This document shows positions 1 through 4,724 of a DNA stretch of 6,057 nt, in pieces (position 1 is the stretch's first letter; each line of letters begins with the position of its first letter). The notes below the pieces were generated by a model. That model did not search any database. It saw only the letters and a list, made by a program, of their open reading frames with translations, and was not told the DNA's origin. The DNA is from Candidatus Falkowiibacteriota bacterium. GTDB lineage: Bacteria; Patescibacteriota; Patescibacteriia; Patescibacteriales; GWC2-42-12. The translations under genes were made by a program, and so were the position numbers. The stretch spans positions 7,650 through 13,706 of the forward strand of contig JACQYU010000048.1 of assembly GCA_016208065.1 (NCBI GenBank), given 5' to 3'.

Positions 1-108
1 ATTAGAAAAATTAGAAAGCCGGAGCCTTATAAAGGCAAGGGTATTAAATATAGCGACGAAATATTAAGGCGCAAGGCAGGCAAGACCGCCGGCAAAGCTG
101 AAAAGTAA
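1..108 (+). CDS. rplF: 50S ribosomal protein L6, C-terminal end (partial, cut by window start)
   Basis: Frame 1 is open from the first base to a TAA at 106-108 and gives the last 35 residues of a protein. It contains [13 protein letters not shown] followed by [13 protein letters not shown], which is the characteristic end of ribosomal protein L6 (the [13 protein letters not shown]...K.GK signature). L6 binds 23S rRNA near the sarcin-ricin loop and the factor-binding site. Its position just before rplR matches the conserved spc operon order. The tail is slightly longer and more lysine-rich than the shortest L6 proteins, which is ordinary. The start and most of the gene lie outside the window. 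Confidence 0.93.
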   Translation: MRKIRKPEPYKGKGIKYSDEILRRKAGKTAGKAEK

Positions 109-109
109 A

Positions 110-203
110 ATCTCGCAACTTGTAGCTCGAAACTTATAACTCAAAATGCAATAATTTAATTTGAGTCATGAGATACGAGTTATGAGATACGAGACACGAG
201 ATT
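110..203. repeat. Inverted array of 7-bp units forming a long imperfect hairpin
   Basis: The right arm reads as six consecutive heptads: TGAGTCA, TGAGATA, CGAGTTA, TGAGATA, CGAGACA, CGAGATT (162-203), ending three bases before the rplR start. The left arm (110-145) is a diverged reverse complement of the same kind of unit. Aligned antiparallel without gaps, 110-145 against 160-195 gives 26 Watson-Crick and 4 G-U pairs out of 36 positions, around a 14-base A/T-rich loop (146-159). No open frame or promoter explains the sequence. It lies inside the ribosomal operon and would be transcribed as a large hairpin in the rplF-rplR spacer. The arms match at the level of the repeat unit, so the array may have grown as tandem heptads in both orientations. 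Confidence 0.8.
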
Positions 204-206
204 TAT

Positions 207-560
207 ATGGATATAAATAAAATTAAACAAAATAAAAGATTTAGGCGCAAAGGCAGGGTTAGGGCGAAAGTTAATGGAACTGCCGCTTGCCCAAGGCTAA
301 GCGTTTTTAGGTCTAATCGGGGAATTTACGCCCAGATTATTAATGACGAAATCGGCAAAACTTTAGTTGCTGTTAGCGCCGGAGAAGTAAAAACAACAGG
401 CAAAAAGATTGACGTAAGCTTAGAATTAGGAAAATTAATCGCTTCTAAAGCTAAGGCTAAGGATATTAATCAGGTAGTCTTTGACCGCAATGGTTATAAA
501 TATCATGGCCGAATAAAGGCTTTAGCCGAAGGTGCTCGCGAGGGCGGCTTAAAATTTTAG
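207..560 (+). CDS. rplR: 50S ribosomal protein L18
   Basis: This 117-residue protein has the usual length of bacterial L18, which binds 5S rRNA and helps attach it to the central protuberance of the large subunit. Visible signatures are the basic N-terminus ([13 protein letters not shown], residues 10-22), the [19 protein letters not shown] block (29-47), and the near-invariant end [26 protein letters not shown] shape (92-117), with the family's Y-HGR-K-LA--AREGGL pattern. It follows rplF by 98 bases, an unusually long gap for this operon that is filled by the heptad hairpin, and precedes rpsE by 53 bases. The ATG at 207 has no Shine-Dalgarno sequence. It is kept because the protein starts at the normal point of the family. 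Confidence 0.96.
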   Translation: MDINKIKQNKRFRRKGRVRAKVNGTAACPRLSVFRSNRGIYAQIINDEIGKTLVAVSAGEVKTTGKKIDVSLELGKLIASKAKAKDINQVVFDRNGYKYHGRIKALAEGAREGGLKF

Positions 561-600
561 CTTAGAGAGTTAATAAATTTAACAGCGAATATACAAATAA

Positions 601-606
601 TATAAT
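601..606 (+). promoter_or_regulatory. Possible -10 element immediately upstream of rpsE
   Basis: A perfect TATAAT lies with seven bases between it and the rpsE ATG at 614. Initiation at the usual distance would start the transcript at or almost at the start codon, giving a leaderless mRNA. There is no convincing -35 box (TTTAAC at 578-583 is a weak candidate at 17 bp), and there is no Shine-Dalgarno sequence before rpsE. The region is A/T-rich, so chance occurrence is a real alternative. Confidence 0.35.
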
Positions 607-613
607 GTAAAAT

Positions 614-1291
614 ATGGAAGAAGAAAAACAACAACAAGAAGAAGTTATTGATAATCAAACGGCGCCGGTGGCGGAGGCTAAGGTTAACAATGCTGCGCCG
701 CCGCAAACGGTTGAGGGTAGAAATAATAGTGGTTTTAATGACCGGAAAAGAAATTTTAAAGGCAAAAGGGTTGGCGGCCGCGGCAGAGACAACGGTATGC
801 CGGAAGAATTTGAGCAAAAAATGATAGATATTGCCAGAGTAACCCGCGTTATGGCCGGAGGCAAAAGAATGCGCTTTAGGGCTTGTGTGGCTATTGGCAA
901 TAAAAAAGGCAGAGTCGCTATCGGTCTGGCCAAAGGCGCCGATGTTACCGGAGCCGTGACTAAAGCCGTTAATAAAGCTAAAAAAGATTTTATTGATATT
1001 CCGATTATCAATGAAACTATTCCCCATGAAGTTTATCAGAAAGTCGGCGCGGCTAAAATTTTATTTAAACCGGCTAAAAAGGGCAGAGGCATTATCGCTG
1101 GCGGCGCCGTTAGGATATTGCTTGAGCTTTCCGGCATAAAAAATATTACTTGTAAAATATTAGGTACCGGCAATAAAGTTAATAATGTAAAATGCACGAT
1201 TGAAGCTTTAAAAAATTTAAAAAAACCGGTTAAGCATGAGAATAAGCATGAAAATAAACATAATCATGCTCAAGGGCAGGATTTAAAATAA
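614..1291 (+). CDS. rpsE: 30S ribosomal protein S5 with extended N- and C-terminal tails
   Basis: S5 sits on the solvent side of the small subunit near the decoding region and the mRNA entry site, and contributes to translational accuracy. The core begins around residue 66 (EQKMIDIARVTRVMAGGKRMRFRACVAIG) with the double-stranded-RNA-binding-like S5 N-terminal domain. The C-terminal domain follows from about residue 138 (HEVYQKVGAAKILFKPA, then GRGIIAGGAVRILLELSGI and KILGTGNKVNNVKCTIEAL). At 225 residues it is far longer than the roughly 165 of E. coli S5. The extra N-terminus is acidic and glutamine-rich, then basic and glycine/asparagine-rich (residues 1-62). The C-terminus carries a short repeated KHEN tail. 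The only other in-frame Met near the core is residue 62. I kept the first ATG because similar extensions are common in CPR S5 proteins. The next gene starts four bases after the stop. Confidence 0.95.
   Translation: MEEEKQQQEEVIDNQTAPVAEAKVNNAAPPQTVEGRNNSGFNDRKRNFKGKRVGGRGRDNGMPEEFEQKMIDIARVTRVMAGGKRMRFRACVAIGNKKGRVAIGLAKGADVTGAVTKAVNKAKKDFIDIPIINETIPHEVYQKVGAAKILFKPAKKGRGIIAGGAVRILLELSGIKNITCKILGTGNKVNNVKCTIEALKNLKKPVKHENKHENKHNHAQGQDLK
1232..1267 (+). repeat. 12-bp coding repeat, KHEN tail of S5
   Basis: Three in-frame 12-bp units (1232-1243, 1244-1255, 1256-1267) encode KHEN, KHEN and KHNH at residues 207-218 of S5. The first two units differ by a single base and the third is diverged. 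The result is a histidine- and lysine-rich tail beyond the folded domain, probably disordered. It looks like a recent small tandem duplication. Confidence 0.75.
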
Positions 1292-1295
1292 AAAT

Positions 1296-1739
1296 ATGTC
1301 TTTATCACTTTCCACAATCAGGCCGGCTCGCGGCTCGGCCAGAAATAAAAAAAGAATCGGCAGAGGCAATGCTTCGGGCCATGGTTCTTATAGCACTCGC
1401 GGGCAAAAGGGCCAAAGATCAAGAAGCGGTGGCAGAAATAAATTAAGGAGATTGGGCTTTAAACAAATTCTGGCCGCTACGCCAAAGAATAGAGGTTTTA
1501 AATCAACTAATCCTAAAAATCAGGTGGTTAACCTTAAGGATATAAATGAAAATTTTTCTACAGGGGCTAAAATTAGTCCGGCCAGTTTATTTAAAGCCGG
1601 CTTAATCGGCACCGCTCATAAAAAAATAAAAATTTTAGGACAAGGCCGATTAAATTTAAAAAATTTGGAATTCGAAGGAGTTAAGGCAAGCGATAGCGTT
1701 AAACTGCAAATCGAAAAGATGGATGGCAAGATGATATAA
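1296..1739 (+). CDS. rplO: 50S ribosomal protein L15
   Basis: This 147-residue protein has the standard length of bacterial L15, an early-intermediate assembly protein that threads a basic extended N-terminus into 23S rRNA. The hallmark N-terminal block is present: KKRIGRGNASGHGSYSTRGQKGQRSRSGG (residues 18-46), followed by RRLGFKQILAATPKNRGFKS (51-70). The globular C-terminal part includes the KIKILGQGRLNLKNLEF strand region (110-126). Its neighbour upstream is rpsE, four bases away. In most bacteria rpmD (L30) lies between these two genes, and here there is no room for it. There is no Shine-Dalgarno sequence at a usable distance (a GCAGGA ends 14 bases before the ATG), so translation may be coupled to rpsE. 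An extended -10 sequence overlaps the end of the gene. Confidence 0.95.
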   Translation: MSLSLSTIRPARGSARNKKRIGRGNASGHGSYSTRGQKGQRSRSGGRNKLRRLGFKQILAATPKNRGFKSTNPKNQVVNLKDINENFSTGAKISPASLFKAGLIGTAHKKIKILGQGRLNLKNLEFEGVKASDSVKLQIEKMDGKMI

Positions 1740-1740
1740 T
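1732..1740 (+). promoter_or_regulatory. Extended -10 promoter candidate for secY
   Basis: The nine bases TGATATAAT (TGn plus a consensus -10) overlap the rplO stop codon. A transcript from here would begin near 1747 and carry the nested palindrome (1761-1814) in an approximately 78-base secY leader. No good -35 is visible at 17 bp, but extended -10 promoters depend on it less. The identical 9-mer occurs before the TerC-like gene at 3172-3180. Being partly coding (Met-Ile-stop), it could be coincidental. Confidence 0.4.
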
Positions 1741-1760
1741 TGTTTTAATAATTTAACAGC

Positions 1761-1814
1761 CTCTGGATTCCCGCCTGCCTACCGGACAGGCAGGCCTGCG
1801 CGGGAATGACAGAG
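1761..1814. repeat. Nested palindromic element in the secY leader
   Basis: An outer stem ATTCCCG (1767-1773) pairs with CGGGAAT (1801-1807). It is extended at the base by CTCTG (1761-1765) with CAGAG (1810-1814). Inside it, GCCTGCCT (1773-1780) pairs with AGGCAGGC (1788-1795) around the loop ACCGGAC. The outer part resembles the widespread intergenic palindrome of the form GGATTCCCGC-loop-GCGGGAATGAC. The inner part looks like a second palindrome inserted in its loop. No T-run follows, so it is not an intrinsic terminator. The base of the stem reaches into the secY ribosome binding site. Family recognition is from memory of such repeats and not from a search. Confidence 0.75.
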
Positions 1815-1817
1815 AGG
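1812..1817 (+). promoter_or_regulatory. Ribosome binding site of secY (only clear one in the window)
   Basis: GAGAGG, followed by two more bases of a GGGA run, lies seven bases before the secY ATG at 1825 and contains the GAGG core of a Shine-Dalgarno sequence. No other gene here has a recognisable one at normal spacing. Its first bases (1812-1814) can pair with 1761-1763 in the base of the upstream hairpin, so folding could reduce access to it. Confidence 0.55.
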
Positions 1818-1824
1818 GATTATT

Positions 1825-3096
1825 ATGTACGATAAGCTAATACAAATTTGGAAAGCGCGCGATTTACGCAATAGCATATTATTTGTCTTTGCCATGCTGG
1901 CTATTTTTCGTTTGGCCGCCCATATTCCGGTTCCCGGAGTTGATACTCAGGCACTTAAAGATTTTTTTGCCTCTAATCAAATATTGGGTTTAATGAACAT
2001 ATTCGCCGGCGGCGGCATGACCAATTTTTCCATCGTTATGATGGGCGTTGGGCCGTATATTACTTCATCAATTATTTTTAAGCTTCTAGCCATGATTATA
2101 CCGAAACTGGAAGAGATGAACAAAGAAGAGGCCGGACGCCAGAAAGTTAATATGTGGACTCGCTGGATGACCGTGCCTTTGGCCGTGCTTGAAGCTTATG
2201 GCATGATTACTTTGCTTCGCCGGTCATCTCACTTGATTTTAGGGGATATCAGCGCCTTTAATTTATTCACTATGATTGTCACCGTGGCCGCCGGTACGGT
2301 TTTTTTAATGTGGCTGGGCGAATTAATGACGGAAAAGAAAGTCGGCAACGGAATTTCATTGCTTATTTTTGCCGGCATCGTTTCAGGATTGCTCCAAACG
2401 GCTCAGCAGGTAATAGTTACTTTTGATCCGTCAAAATTATATGTTATTTTAGGTTTTTTGGCCATCGCTATAATAACCATAGTCGGCGTAGTCATAGTTA
2501 ATGAGGGCCAGCGCAATGTGCCTGTGCAATACGCCAGGCAGATTAGGGGCAATAGGATGTTTGGCGGCACCTCAACCCATCTGCCGCTTCGAGTTAATAT
2601 GGCCGGTGTAATTCCCATTATATTCGCCATTTCCGTGGTGATTTTTCCGCCCATGATCGCCCAATTTTTTATACACGCGCGCACGGCTTTTATCGCTAAC
2701 GCGGCCCATTGGACCATTGATTTTTTTCAAAACCAATTAGTCTACGCGATTTTATACTTTTTATTGGTGTTTGCTTTTACTTATTTTTATACCGAAGTTA
2801 TTTTTCATCCGACACAGATCGCGGAAAATTTACAAAAGCAAGGCGGTTTTATTCCGGGCATTAGGCCGGGCCGACATACTAGCGAATATTTAGCCAATAC
2901 TACGCATAAAATAATATTTGTCGGCGCTTTATTTTTAGGCATTATCGCCATCCTGCCTTTAATTTTAAGATATTTTACCGGCATCCAATCTTTGACTATC
3001 GGCGGCACATCCCTCTTAATCGTAGTTTCCGTGGTTATTGAAACTGTTAAACAAATTGAGTCGCAGTTGACTATGAGAGAATATGAAGGAATGTAG
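1825..3096 (+). CDS. secY: Preprotein translocase subunit SecY
   Basis: SecY is the channel-forming core of the SecYEG translocon in the cytoplasmic membrane. It moves unfolded proteins across the membrane and inserts membrane proteins. The 423-residue length is typical and about ten hydrophobic segments are visible. Diagnostic stretches include FRLAAHIPVPGVD (residues 28-40, end of TM1), the plug/TM2 region ILGLMNIFAGGGMTNFSIVMMGVGPYITSSII (53-84), MTEKKVGNGISLLIF (168-182), the cytoplasmic loop with NVPVQYARQ (231-239), and the ribosome/SecA-binding loop with GFIPGIRPGRHTSEYL (341-356). The start is supported by GAGAGG seven bases upstream and by the family's usual N-terminal helix. It follows rplO as in the standard spc order. 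A terminator-like hairpin follows, so the operon may end here. Confidence 0.97.
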   Translation: MYDKLIQIWKARDLRNSILFVFAMLAIFRLAAHIPVPGVDTQALKDFFASNQILGLMNIFAGGGMTNFSIVMMGVGPYITSSIIFKLLAMIIPKLEEMNKEEAGRQKVNMWTRWMTVPLAVLEAYGMITLLRRSSHLILGDISAFNLFTMIVTVAAGTVFLMWLGELMTEKKVGNGISLLIFAGIVSGLLQTAQQVIVTFDPSKLYVILGFLAIAIITIVGVVIVNEGQRNVPVQYARQIRGNRMFGGTSTHLPLRVNMAGVIPIIFAISVVIFPPMIAQFFIHARTAFIANAAHWTIDFFQNQLVYAILYFLLVFAFTYFYTEVIFHPTQIAENLQKQGGFIPGIRPGRHTSEYLANTTHKIIFVGALFLGIIAILPLILRYFTGIQSLTIGGTSLLIVVSVVIETVKQIESQLTMREYEGM

Positions 3097-3099
3097 ATC

Positions 3100-3134
3100 A
3101 ATTACCAATTAATAATTGCGAATTACGAATAAAA
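3100..3134. repeat. A/T-rich array of 7-bp units after secY
   Basis: Consecutive heptads AATTACC, AATTAAT, AATTGCG, AATTACG and a diverged AATAAAA run from 3100 to 3134, beginning three bases after the secY stop. The constant part is AATT followed by variable bases, at strict 7-bp spacing. The unit length is the same as in the array before rplR, but the base composition differs. The last unit runs into the left stem of the terminator-like hairpin. Confidence 0.6.
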
Positions 3135-3161
3135 ATCCCATGCTATTGGGGTTTTTTGTTT
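3131..3161 (+). terminator. Probable intrinsic terminator after secY
   Basis: AAAAATCCC (3131-3139) pairs with GGGGTTTTT (3148-3156) in a 9-bp stem with one G-U pair around an 8-base loop. The T-run of the right arm (3152-3157) continues into GTTT. The T-rich right arm doubles as the U-tract, which is common in A+T-rich genomes. The placement 35 bases after the secY stop and just before an extended -10 sequence supports a transcription-unit boundary. The stem has only three G-C pairs, so termination may be partial. Confidence 0.6.
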
Positions 3162-3171
3162 GATTAATTTG

Positions 3172-3180
3172 TGATATAAT
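3172..3180 (+). promoter_or_regulatory. Extended -10 promoter for the TerC-like gene
   Basis: TGATATAAT combines a TGn extension with a consensus TATAAT and lies ten bases before the ATG at 3191. Initiation would fall about 3-5 bases before the start codon, giving a leaderless or nearly leaderless message. This fits the absence of a Shine-Dalgarno sequence. There is no clear -35 box (the 17-bp position is a T-run shared with the terminator). The same 9-mer precedes secY at 1732-1740. Confidence 0.55.
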
Positions 3181-3190
3181 AATAAATAAT

Positions 3191-4111
3191 ATGGGCTTGT
3201 TTTCAATTATTATTATTGTTGTCGGCTTATGTTTGTTTGAAGTGATTTCAAGCATTGATAATGCCATTATAAACGCTGAAGTCCTTTCAACCATGGGAGT
3301 TAAAGCGCGGCGTTGGTTTTTGCTTTGGGGAATAATTATCGCGGTTTTTTTAATCAGGGGGTTATTGCCTTGGCTTATAGTTTGGCTGGCCACGCCAGGC
3401 CTTGGGCCAATAGAGGCTTTAACCGCGACTTTTTCTAGCGATCTCAAGGTAATTGAGGCCGTGGAAAAATCAGCACCCATGCTTTTAATCGGCGGCGGCG
3501 TATTTTTAATATTCTTATTTTTTCATTGGCTGTTTTTAGAATCAAAAAATTTTGGTTTACGGGGAGAAAAATTTTTTTATAAAAATGGCGTCTGGTTTTA
3601 TTCGGTTGTCTCTATAATTTTAGCTATTATAGTTTGGCTAGCTTTAGGAAAAAATCCCCTAATGGCCTTTGGCGCGGTGGTTGGCTCAACCGCTTTTTTT
3701 ATTACCCACGGCTTTAAGCAAAATGCCGAACAGAGGGAAAAGGATTTAACCAATAAAAGCCTGTCTGATTTAAGCAAAATATTTTATCTTGAAGTTATAG
3801 ACGCGACCTTTTCCATTGATGGAGTTTTAGGAGCTTTTGCTTTTACTTTGTCCGTACCCTTAATTTTATTCGGCAACGGCATCGGCGCTTTAGTAGTGCG
3901 CCAACTTACTATGGGCAATATCGAAAGAATAAAAAAATACGCTTATTTAAAAAACGGCGCCATGTATTCAATTCTTTTTTTAGGTATAATTATGCTGCTG
4001 GACAGTTTTGGCTTTCACATACCTAGCTGGCTGTCGCCGGTTGTAACTTTTGCCGTGGTAATTTATTTTTTTCAGAAATCCAGATTGGAAAACTGCCGGG
4101 CCAATAATTAA
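3191..4111 (+). CDS. TerC-superfamily integral membrane protein (DUF475-like)
   Basis: This 306-residue protein has about seven to nine hydrophobic segments. Two acidic membrane motifs are typical of the TerC/DUF475 group: FEVISSIDNAIINAEVL (residues 16-32, with E17, D23, N24 and E30) and LEVIDATFSIDGVLGAFAFT (200-219, with E201, D204 and D210). After them comes the family's R-LT...YAYLKNGAMYSI stretch (238-261). In related TerC proteins such acidic residues are thought to bind or carry divalent metal ions, especially Mn2+. The family is named for tellurite resistance, but members in other bacteria act in metal efflux or in metal loading of exported proteins. It lies just downstream of secY behind its own terminator/promoter pair, a place normally held by adk. 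The N-terminus directly enters the first membrane helix, supporting the ATG at 3191. The family assignment is firm, while the substrate is unknown. Confidence 0.85.
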   Translation: MGLFSIIIIVVGLCLFEVISSIDNAIINAEVLSTMGVKARRWFLLWGIIIAVFLIRGLLPWLIVWLATPGLGPIEALTATFSSDLKVIEAVEKSAPMLLIGGGVFLIFLFFHWLFLESKNFGLRGEKFFYKNGVWFYSVVSIILAIIVWLALGKNPLMAFGAVVGSTAFFITHGFKQNAEQREKDLTNKSLSDLSKIFYLEVIDATFSIDGVLGAFAFTLSVPLILFGNGIGALVVRQLTMGNIERIKKYAYLKNGAMYSILFLGIIMLLDSFGFHIPSWLSPVVTFAVVIYFFQKSRLENCRANN

Positions 4112-4139
4112 GTAAAATAAAATTATTTTTATAAACCAT

Positions 4140-4691
4140 ATGGCGCAAAAATTAGGCGAATGGGGGCTGAAAAAAAAGATTACGGTTAATAAGCTGAAAA
4201 AAGTCGGCGGCATTTATTTTAGGCCAAACAAAAGCGGAACAAAAATCGCTAGCGGCCTCCAACGGGGAGCGATTTTAAAAAAAACTTTAATTGAGGTTGC
4301 TAAAGGAAAAACGCCATATGCTTTTAACAGGGAATTACAGTTTAAATATGGCATTGCCGGCTCGCAAGCCAACAAAAGAAAAGATATAATTGGCTTGGTC
4401 CAAGGAGAAAAAAAGAATGGTTTAACCCAAGAGCAGATTAAAAGAAATTTAAATCGCGCCAAACGCGAAAGGATAAACGAAGCTGAAATTTTAGATAAAA
4501 ATGAAAATTATAATAAACCCTGCATTGGCATTAGCAACATAAAATCGCGCGGTTTTACGGAAAAGTCAGCTTCCAACATAAAAGAAACCGGGATTGCGCC
4601 GGGATTCGCCGGAAATTATAAAAATAGCAAATTGCCGGATAATTCAGCGCCAAAAATACCAGCAGCCGGAATTAAGCCATTAGGCTTATAA
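4140..4691 (+). CDS. Hypothetical basic protein of unknown function between the TerC-like gene and adk
   Basis: I do not recognise this 183-residue protein. It is strongly basic: by hand count 38 Lys/Arg against 14 Asp/Glu. It has no signal peptide or membrane segment, so it is probably cytoplasmic. Residues 1-118 look folded, with strand-like pieces (GGIYFRPNKSGTKIASGLQRGAILKK) and a likely helix near residues 95-118 (LTQEQIKRNLNRAKRERINEAEIL). Residues 119-183 are rich in Asn, Pro, Gly, Ser and Lys, and look disordered. The charge suggests nucleic-acid or ribosome binding, but no motif proves it. It starts 28 bases after the TerC-like gene and ends 33 bases before adk, so it is probably co-transcribed with one or both. 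There is no Shine-Dalgarno sequence. Codon use looks like its neighbours', which supports a real gene. The single Cys (C128) argues against a zinc finger. Confidence 0.7.
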   Translation: MAQKLGEWGLKKKITVNKLKKVGGIYFRPNKSGTKIASGLQRGAILKKTLIEVAKGKTPYAFNRELQFKYGIAGSQANKRKDIIGLVQGEKKNGLTQEQIKRNLNRAKRERINEAEILDKNENYNKPCIGISNIKSRGFTEKSASNIKETGIAPGFAGNYKNSKLPDNSAPKIPAAGIKPLGL

Positions 4692-4724
4692 AATAAAAAT
4701 TTTAAAATTTGTTATTAATAAATT

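Noticed and set aside
557..1027. Long antisense open frame (156 residues) opposite rpsE
   Set aside because: It is the reverse-strand shadow of the S5 gene. The predicted protein has long phenylalanine and isoleucine runs and no family signature, while the + strand frame is unmistakably S5.
1761..1814. The hairpin before secY as an intrinsic terminator of the ribosomal operon
   Set aside because: No T-run follows the stem. The downstream bases are purine-rich and form the secY ribosome binding site.
2403..3101. Antisense open frames opposite secY
   Set aside because: They overlap highly conserved SecY coding sequence, encode no recognisable protein and lack their own start signals.
3109..3480. 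Antisense open frame covering the terminator/promoter junction and the start of the TerC-like gene
   Set aside because: It overlaps conserved TerC-family motifs in the forward frame and its sequence is compositionally a reverse complement of membrane-helix coding DNA.
4130..4135. TATAAA just before the hypothetical gene as a promoter
   Set aside because: It leaves only four bases to the ATG, too close for a start-codon-containing transcript, and such sequences are frequent in this A/T-rich gap.
4590..4613. Short CCGGGATT-type repetition inside the hypothetical gene
   Set aside because: It encodes part of the disordered tail in frame and involves only two imperfect copies; coding constraint and chance are enough to explain it.
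4697..4710. Perfect 14-base palindrome of A and T between the hypothetical gene and adk
   Set aside because: It is low-complexity A/T sequence with no G-C pair and no loop, expected by chance in this composition, and not a credible terminator or operator.
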